Below are positions 6,406 to 10,297 of a DNA stretch of 10,297 nucleotides, one piece after another. Position 1 is the first letter of the stretch, and every line of letters begins with the position of its first letter. The DNA comes from JANNHP01 sp031404455. GTDB taxonomy: Bacteria > Planctomycetota > JAJSAM01 > JAJVHW01. A program made the translations under genes and the position numbers. The DNA is taken from assembly GCA_031404455.1 (NCBI GenBank), contig JANNHP010000341.1, positions 1-10,297 on the forward strand, given 5' to 3'. The notes under the pieces are model-generated. The model ran no database searches and was not told the origin of the DNA. It saw nothing but the letters and a program-made list of their open reading frames with translations.

Positions 6406-6768
6406 TCAGTACGAGACGCTCGGCGTGCCGTCGGACAGGAACTCGACGAGCTTCGCGCCGCCGACGATCGTCGCGCCGGCCACGAGGCTCAACTCGTCGA
6501 GCTTGCGCTTCTTGAAGCACGGCGAGCAGACGAAGATCTTCCCGCCGGCCTTCACGAAGTTCGCCATGAGGTCCTTGAGAGGCGCGAAGCCCTCCTCGTG
6601 GACGTCGTCGGCGTAGCCCGGCGACGCGAGGCGCACGCCCTCGATCGAGAGGAAGACCATCGTCTCCTTCTCGGACGCCGCGGCGGCGTTGGCGATGACG
6701 AAGCCCACGGTCGCCTTGTCGGCGTCGTTCTTGGCGTGGGTGATCGTGACACAGAACTTCCCGGCCAT
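6406..6768 (-). CDS. DsrE/DsrF-like sulfur-transfer protein
   Basis: A 120-residue protein with the Rossmann-like DsrE fold: GKFCVTITHAKND with strand 1, a helix (ATVGFVIANAAAA), MVFLSIEGVRLA, a helix (GFAPLKDLMANFVKAGG), KIFVCSPCFKKR and a C-terminal helix (GGAKLVEFL). Cys81 and Cys84 form CSPC in the region where DsrE-type proteins carry their persulfide-accepting Cys; Cys6 is an extra thiol. Many family members move sulfane sulfur together with TusA, and TusA-like proteins are encoded on both sides here. The ATG has GGGAGGA 5 nt upstream, the strongest ribosome-binding site within the operon, and lies 1 nt after the stop of the preceding gene. Length is normal for the family. Confidence 0.93.
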   Translation of the reverse strand: MAGKFCVTITHAKNDADKATVGFVIANAAAASEKETMVFLSIEGVRLASPGYADDVHEEGFAPLKDLMANFVKAGGKIFVCSPCFKKRKLDELSLVAGATIVGGAKLVEFLSDGTPSVSY

Positions 6769-6769
6769 C

Positions 6770-7000
6770 TCAGTCCTCCCTTCGGGCGATCCAGTACCGC
6801 GGATGCTCGGCCGCGACGAGTCGGTGGCGCGTCAGCCGGCACCACGCGGGCAGATCCTCGGGGGCGCCCGGGTCGAGCGCGGTGACGAGCATCACCGCGC
6901 CCGGCGCGAGAGGAGCCATGCGGAAGCGGAGTTCCATGACGAGTTCCCCGCAGCCCATGGCCCCGGCGTCCCATTCGGTCTCGTGCTCCTGCGCGGTCAC
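6770..7000 (-). CDS. TusA-like sulfur carrier protein
   Basis: A 76-residue protein resembling TusA/SirA: WDAGAMGCGEL with C17, a helix, PLAPGAVMLVTALDPGAPED, and PAWCRLTRHRLV with C54. Its second half matches the TusA-like half of the fusion encoded at 5678-6403 (EDLPAWCR in both). The CPxP motif of canonical TusA is replaced by CGEL. The start is the GTG at 7000-6998, which overlaps the TGA of the transglutaminase gene (GTGA); no earlier start makes sense because the frame then runs inside that gene. TusA proteins carry sulfur as a cysteine persulfide to partners such as DsrE-type proteins, one of which is encoded 1 nt downstream. Function inferred from family and context. Confidence 0.88.
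   Translation of the reverse strand: MTAQEHETEWDAGAMGCGELVMELRFRMAPLAPGAVMLVTALDPGAPEDLPAWCRLTRHRLVAAEHPRYWIARRED
6774..6780 (-). promoter_or_regulatory. Strong internal Shine-Dalgarno before the DsrE-like gene
   Basis: The minus strand reads GGGAGGA at 6780-6774, 5 nt before the ATG at 6768. It overlaps the last codons of the TusA-like gene and suggests that the DsrE-like protein is made in higher amounts than its coupled neighbours. Confidence 0.75.
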
Positions 7001-8097
7001 TGCACCGAACGGTAAGTGAACTTGCGCGTCCAGCCCGCCTTCTCCGCCACGGGCTTTCCGTCCACCTCGACCCAGCACTTGGGCAGGTGGTTGACGGGGC
7101 CCGCGGCGGCGGGCGGGGAGAGGGTGATGTCGCGGCCGACGGAGAACGTCACGCGGCGCTCGTCGAGACCGCCGAAGTAGAACTCCACCTTCGCGGGCTC
7201 GGCACCCCGATAGCCGTCGGCGGTCGTGAGACGCACCTTCTCGGCGTTCGCGTCGGTCGTCGGGAAGTCGCCGGCGTAGATGTCGGCGACGGCGACGTCG
7301 AGCGAGACCCACCCGATCTCCGGCGCCAGGAACTCGATCCAGCAGTGGTAGCTCGCGTCCTTGTCCTCCCCGTCGAGCTCGGGCTTGAAGAGCGATCCGT
7401 AGATCATGCGCGTCGGGATGCCCTCGGCGCGGGCCATGGCGGCCCAGAGCGAGTGGAAGTCTGTGCAGTTGCCCGTGCGGCTCGTCATGCAGTAGTCGGA
7501 GCTCCCGACCGGCGACGCCTTCTTGTTCTCCGGGTCCTTCACCCAGTACTCGATGTTGTTCAGCACCCAGTCGTAGAGGAGGCGCGCTTTCGTGACCGGG
7601 TTGGTCTCGGCGCCGCAGGCCTCGCGGGCCGTACGCCGGATGTCGTCGGTGATGACGACGTTCTTGTTCGGCTCGAGGTCCTTCGCGTAGCGGTTCAGTT
7701 CCTCGTTCGTGTAGGGGCGGCTCTTCGACGAGTCCACGTCGGGGAGTTCCTCCCAGCGGCGGACGCGGAAGTCCGTCGCGATGGCGAACTTGCCGCCCTC
7801 GGGGACCGGCCCGTGCAGGTAGAGGACCTTGCTGCCTTCCGAGTCCACCGTCACCTCGTGGGCGAGCGGCGACTCGATCTCGAGCTGCGAGACCTCCTGG
7901 AGCGGATCGTCCTGCGGCAGGACCATCCAGATCTTCACTTCCTTGCCGCCTTCGGGGATCGCGAAGTCGAAAGCGTTCTTCGCGTCGAAGGTGGCGTCCT
8001 TGCCCTTCATGGGGGCCCGCGCCCCAGGCGAACCCGAGGCGCAGGCAGCCACGGCACACACCGTGGCCAGGTACAGCATCCGTGTCTTGTTGTTCAT
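6997..8097 (-). CDS. Transglutaminase-like lipoprotein
   Basis: A 366-residue lipoprotein with a transglutaminase-like papain fold. The signal peptide (MLYLATVCAVAAC) ends in the lipobox V16-A17-A18-C19. Residues about 20-130 form a strand-rich domain; the transglutaminase core follows with the catalytic triad in family order: C211 (RTGNCTDFHSLW), H251 (SYHCWIEF) and D267 (GWVSLDVAVAD). The C-terminal part (about 290-366) is strand-rich again. Bacterial members with this core are proteases, amidases or cross-linking enzymes acting in the periplasm; the substrate cannot be told from sequence. The ATG at 8097 begins 8 nt after the porin stop, with only a weak ribosome-binding site, consistent with coupling. 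Its stop overlaps the start of the TusA-like gene. No truncation or missing catalytic residue is seen. Confidence 0.93.
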   Translation of the reverse strand: MNNKTRMLYLATVCAVAACASGSPGARAPMKGKDATFDAKNAFDFAIPEGGKEVKIWMVLPQDDPLQEVSQLEIESPLAHEVTVDSEGSKVLYLHGPVPEGGKFAIATDFRVRRWEELPDVDSSKSRPYTNEELNRYAKDLEPNKNVVITDDIRRTAREACGAETNPVTKARLLYDWVLNNIEYWVKDPENKKASPVGSSDYCMTSRTGNCTDFHSLWAAMARAEGIPTRMIYGSLFKPELDGEDKDASYHCWIEFLAPEIGWVSLDVAVADIYAGDFPTTDANAEKVRLTTADGYRGAEPAKVEFYFGGLDERRVTFSVGRDITLSPPAAAGPVNHLPKCWVEVDGKPVAEKAGWTRKFTYRSVQ

Positions 8098-8105
8098 GGT
8101 TCGTC

Positions 8106-9530
8106 TCAGAACTTGTAGGCGACGAACGCCACGATGCGGTCGTCGGTGCCTTCGTCGAAGCCGACGAACTCCGTGGTCCAGTGCAACCACTCGAGGCCGA
8201 GCTCGATCTCCTCGAAGGTCATGCGGCTCGCGATGTACCAGATGCGGTTCAGGTCTCGGCCGCCCGTGAGGCCGCCGGCCGAGAGGTCGTCCGATTCCGG
8301 ATCGTCGAACGCGTAGCCGCCCGTCAGCGTCATCCACGACGTCGCCTTGCCGCTGAGCTCCACCCAGCCGCCCTGCGACGCGATCTTGTCGCCCGTCGTC
8401 GTGTTGACGCCCTGCAGGATGCCGCCGCGGACGTCGGTCAGGTTCGAGCCCGTCCAGAGCTCGCCCGAGATCCAGAGCTGGTCGGTGACGAGCGGGACTT
8501 TCACGTCGATGCCGTACGCGCCGCTGCCGAAGTTGCCGCGTCCCGCGATCGGAGTGTCCTGGTCCTGCGTGGCGCTGTAGCCCCACACGCCGAACTCGAT
8601 GTCCTTGTCGTCCCAGTTCTTGAAGCGCACCGCGGTGCGGCCCTGCCAGACGGGGCCGCCCGACGTCTGGCCGTCGATGTAGGTGGCGCCCGGCGTGCCG
8701 GAGGCGTCGCGGTCGGTGCCGTCGACCGCGCCGTTGTCGCCCGCCATGCCCTGCAGGATCAGGGTCGTGGTCTCGCCGATCTTCGGGGTCCACTCAGCGC
8801 GGAACTGCGGGCGCCGGTCGCCGAGGTTGCCCGCGCCCCACATCACCATGTCGTTGTTGACGACGGGGTTCAGCGGAGAGATCAGGTCCTGCGTCTGGCC
8901 CGCGAGGATCGAGAACTCGTCGCACCAGACGAGCTTCAGGTACGCGTGCCGCATGCGGACCGCCGCGCGCGACGACGAGCCGGTCGCGCCGTAGAAGTCC
9001 ACCTCGACCTTCGCGGTGGCGACGGCGTCGTTCAGCGACTTCACCGTCGGGCCGGCGAAGTCGAAGCCGAGCCGCGTGAGCTTGCTGCTCATGTTGAAGT
9101 CGGACGAGTCCTCCGGCGCGCGGATCGAGTCGGGCGCGGCAGTGTCCTCGCTCCGGATCCACGACGGCAGGTTCGTGCTGTTCGGCCGCGACGAGTCGTA
9201 CTGCATGTCGAGGCGGACGAAGCCGTAGAGCGTGAACTTCGAGCCCTGTCTGCTGATCTGCTTCCAGACTACGGGTCCGCTGTTGTCGGCCTCTTTCGAG
9301 AGGTCCGAGATCGCGTCCGCGAGGGCCGCGCCCTCGCCGCCCGCGCCGCCCGCGCCGCGAGACACGTCGCCGCGCAGGCGGTCGATCTCCTTCTGCTGGC
9401 TCTCGACGATCTTCCGCAGCTCTTCCTGGCTGCGCTTCAGGTCCTCGATGTCGTCGGCGCGCGCGAACGCGGGCATCGCAGCGAGGAAGGACATGGAAAC
9501 GGCAGCGAGTGGGATCCGGGAACGTCGCAT
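8106..9530 (-). CDS. DcaP-like outer-membrane porin
   Basis: A 474-residue outer-membrane beta-barrel protein. The signal peptide is residues 1-25 (MRRSRIPLAAVSMSFLAAMP, then AFARA) with likely cleavage before D26. Residues about 27-57 form a coiled coil (DIEDLKRSQEELRKI and on), then a Gly/Ala linker, then the barrel from KFTLYGFVRLDMQY (98-111) to a C-terminal Phe (VAYKF), the usual outer-membrane assembly signal. The coiled coil, YGFVRLD, RMRHAYLKL, AGQTQDLISPLNP and NLGDRRPQFR fit DcaP-type trimeric porins. DcaP proteins take up small, often negatively charged organic molecules; the substrate here is unknown. The ATG at 9530 has GGAGA 8 nt upstream; a longer in-frame ATG at 9575 lacks a signal-peptide context. 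It is the first gene of the six-gene run. Confidence 0.92.
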   Translation of the reverse strand: MRRSRIPLAAVSMSFLAAMPAFARADDIEDLKRSQEELRKIVESQQKEIDRLRGDVSRGAGGAGGEGAALADAISDLSKEADNSGPVVWKQISRQGSKFTLYGFVRLDMQYDSSRPNSTNLPSWIRSEDTAAPDSIRAPEDSSDFNMSSKLTRLGFDFAGPTVKSLNDAVATAKVEVDFYGATGSSSRAAVRMRHAYLKLVWCDEFSILAGQTQDLISPLNPVVNNDMVMWGAGNLGDRRPQFRAEWTPKIGETTTLILQGMAGDNGAVDGTDRDASGTPGATYIDGQTSGGPVWQGRTAVRFKNWDDKDIEFGVWGYSATQDQDTPIAGRGNFGSGAYGIDVKVPLVTDQLWISGELWTGSNLTDVRGGILQGVNTTTGDKIASQGGWVELSGKATSWMTLTGGYAFDDPESDDLSAGGLTGGRDLNRIWYIASRMTFEEIELGLEWLHWTTEFVGFDEGTDDRIVAFVAYKF

Positions 9531-9537
9531 CGCTTCA

Positions 9538-9542
9538 TCTCC
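9538..9542 (-). promoter_or_regulatory. Shine-Dalgarno of the porin gene
   Basis: The minus strand reads GGAGA at 9542-9538 ahead of the ATG at 9530-9528, with the GGAG core ending 8 nt before it. It supports this start over the in-frame ATG 45 bases upstream. Confidence 0.7.
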
Positions 9543-9640
9543 GTTGGTTCGAGGTGGGGGGGGAATCGAGTACACGACCCCTACGGAGCGAAGCGGCGGC
9601 GGATCGGTTCCGCGCGCAGTCCGGGCTAGCTGCCGGACAC

Positions 9641-9677
9641 GGGCCTCGGGAAGACGGACCGTCCTCCGCGGAGGCCC
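9641..9677. repeat. Inverted repeat with a nested 12-bp palindrome
   Basis: GGGCCTC (9641-9647) is complementary to GAGGCCC (9671-9677). Overlapping the right arm is the perfect palindrome CCTCCGCGGAGG (9663-9674). Its position about 110-150 bp upstream of the porin operon is compatible with a dimeric regulator site, but GC-rich palindromes arise by chance in such DNA. Confidence 0.45.
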
Positions 9678-10114
9678 GGCAGGGAGAGTTCCCCGCCGCC
9701 TCGCACGGAATCCCCTCAGGTGAAGGGAAGTTCGAACGGTGCTCTACCCAGGCACATCGTGAGCGGGAGATTAGAGTCTCGTGCGGATCAGGGCAACGGT
9801 CGATTCGTCAGCGGGCCGGGAATTCGAGTCATACCGTGCCAGGTCCAATTCGACGGCTCAGTCGCTCCACTTCCGCCCAGGTTCGCAACGTCGCCGCGAC
9901 GCACCGCCCCGCGCGATCGGCGCGTGGACGTGGCTCGATCGGCACCGGGCTGCGGACGGTCGCGACGAGAAGTCCGACGGCGGCCGGGACGAGAGCGGCG
10001 GCATCGACACGACCGAGACGTGCTGCGCGCTCCTCTTCGCGAAGCGGGCGACGGCTCCTCACGCCGAGGTGGGAGCCCGAGCCTGATCCCAGGCTCGCGA
10101 GATGCCCCGTAACT

Positions 10115-10129
10115 CCGGCCCCCGGCCGG
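10115..10129 (+). repeat. Compact GC hairpin (possible terminator or operator)
   Basis: CCGGCC (10115-10120) and GGCCGG (10124-10129) form a perfect 6-bp stem with a 3-base loop, followed by GCGTTTACAAT. The short T-run makes it a weak terminator candidate; it also lies where the spacer of the promoter for the next gene would be. Confidence 0.4.
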
Positions 10130-10134
10130 GCGTT

Positions 10135-10140
10135 TACAAT
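10135..10140 (+). promoter_or_regulatory. Possible -10 box of the sigma-factor gene
   Basis: TACAAT differs from TATAAT at one base and lies 29 nt before the proposed TTG start. No -35 match is visible 17 bp upstream (ACTCCG), so this is tentative. Confidence 0.3.
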
Positions 10141-10168
10141 CCGGCGCGAGGAGCAAGACCCCCAGCGC

Positions 10169-10297
10169 TTGGCGGACACCGACGAACTGCTCATGCGGAA
10201 AGTCGCCCGTGGCGACGTTGCCGCCTTCCGGCTGCTGATGGAGCGGTGGGAGGGGGCTGCGAAGCGGTACGCCTACAGAGTCTTTGGCGACTACCAG
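10169..10297 (+). CDS. ECF-type RNA polymerase sigma factor, N-terminal part
   Basis: The last 43 codons read LADTDELLMRKVARGDVAAF, then RLLMERWEGAAKRYAYRVFG and DYQ. This is the start of sigma-70 region 2 as in ECF sigma factors: D-E-L-L-M, A-R-G-D-xx-A-F, then an amphipathic helix and YRVFGDYQ. The gene continues past the right edge. The start is uncertain: a TTG at 10169 gives the normal family N-terminus, with AGGAG (10149-10153) 15 nt upstream, which is rather far; the ATG at 10193 would remove conserved residues, and the frame is open further upstream without a better start. ECF factors direct transcription in response to envelope or stress signals; target genes and any anti-sigma factor are not visible here. 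Confidence 0.8.
   Translation, partial: MADTDELLMRKVARGDVAAFRLLMERWEGAAKRYAYRVFGDYQ

Larger units (their letters stand above)
9531..10168. other. Divergent intergenic region (about 640 bp)
   Basis: This stretch separates the porin operon from the sigma-factor gene. Frames open across it on both strands are Arg/Ser/Pro-rich and show no domain, so I see no gene. It holds an eight-G run (9556-9563), a 12-bp palindrome (9663-9674) inside a longer inverted repeat, and a GC hairpin with a TACAAT box near the sigma gene. Operon promoters in both directions must lie here, but none is clear for the minus strand. Confidence 0.65.

Noticed and set aside
6997..8793. Long N-terminal extension of the transglutaminase-like protein
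   Set aside because: The extra part is an out-of-frame reading of the porin gene; the ATG at 8097 begins a clear signal peptide with a lipobox.
8082..9629. A 515-codon plus-strand frame
   Set aside because: Antisense to the porin gene; composition is Arg/Ala/Val repeats without a fold, while the porin has a signal peptide, barrel motifs and a terminal Phe.
9720..10112. Small plus-strand frames in the right-hand intergenic region
   Set aside because: Arg/Ser/Pro-rich with no domain and no upstream ribosome-binding site; antisense frames there look the same.
1..10297. CRISPR array, tRNA, rRNA or transposase
   Set aside because: No regularly spaced direct repeats, no cloverleaf-like sequence that I could recognise, and no transposase motifs in any frame.

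Overview
The window is a very GC-rich stretch of bacterial DNA that looks chromosomal. A beta-barrel porin with a cleavable signal peptide, three lipoproteins with lipoboxes or near-lipoboxes and an ExbD-like periplasmic protein point to a diderm (Gram-negative) bacterium. The HYR-type surface repeats, the ECF sigma factor and the DcaP-like porin are common in genomes of Planctomycetota, Myxococcota, Acidobacteriota and similar groups, but nothing here fixes the phylum. No tRNA, rRNA, CRISPR array or recognisable transposase was found.

Layout. (1) Positions 1-430 hold a broken HYR-domain fragment on the minus strand; its left side is an inverted copy of part of itself at the very edge of the window. 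(2) Positions 456-1894 (minus) carry two translationally coupled genes: a lipoprotein with two ExbD-like halves and a small Cys-rich membrane protein. (3) Positions 1895-2265 are a non-coding divergent region with a long hairpin (1972-2037) and a frameshifted 105-bp remnant of the 3' end of a MetE-family gene (2082-2186). (4) Positions 2266-4524 (plus) carry an AAA/DUF4143 ATPase and a small lipoprotein. (5) Positions 4542-9530 (minus) are a compact six-gene run: DcaP-like porin, transglutaminase-like lipoprotein, TusA-like protein, DsrE-like protein, TusA-OsmC fusion, and a MetE-core methyltransferase. (6) Positions 9531-10168 are non-coding, and from about 10169 an ECF sigma factor starts on the plus strand and runs off the window.

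How they may work together. The six-gene run has gaps of 1-8 nt or 4-nt stop/start overlaps, so it is almost certainly one transcript. Its last four genes combine three sulfur-carrier or thiol-redox folds (TusA-like, DsrE-like, TusA-OsmC) with a zinc/thiolate methyltransferase of the MetE type, all presumably cytoplasmic, downstream of two envelope proteins. This suggests uptake or envelope sensing linked to sulfur (perhaps persulfide or thiol) handling and a methyl transfer step; that is inference. The 2082-2186 MetE remnant and the intact MetE 3' end (4546-4650) are direct repeats bracketing the ATPase-lipoprotein block, which is the pattern left by partial duplication or by insertion at the 3' end of a gene. 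The strongest candidates for something undescribed are this sulfur/methyl-transfer operon, the repeat-bracketed block, and the lipid-anchored double ExbD-like protein with its coupled membrane partner.
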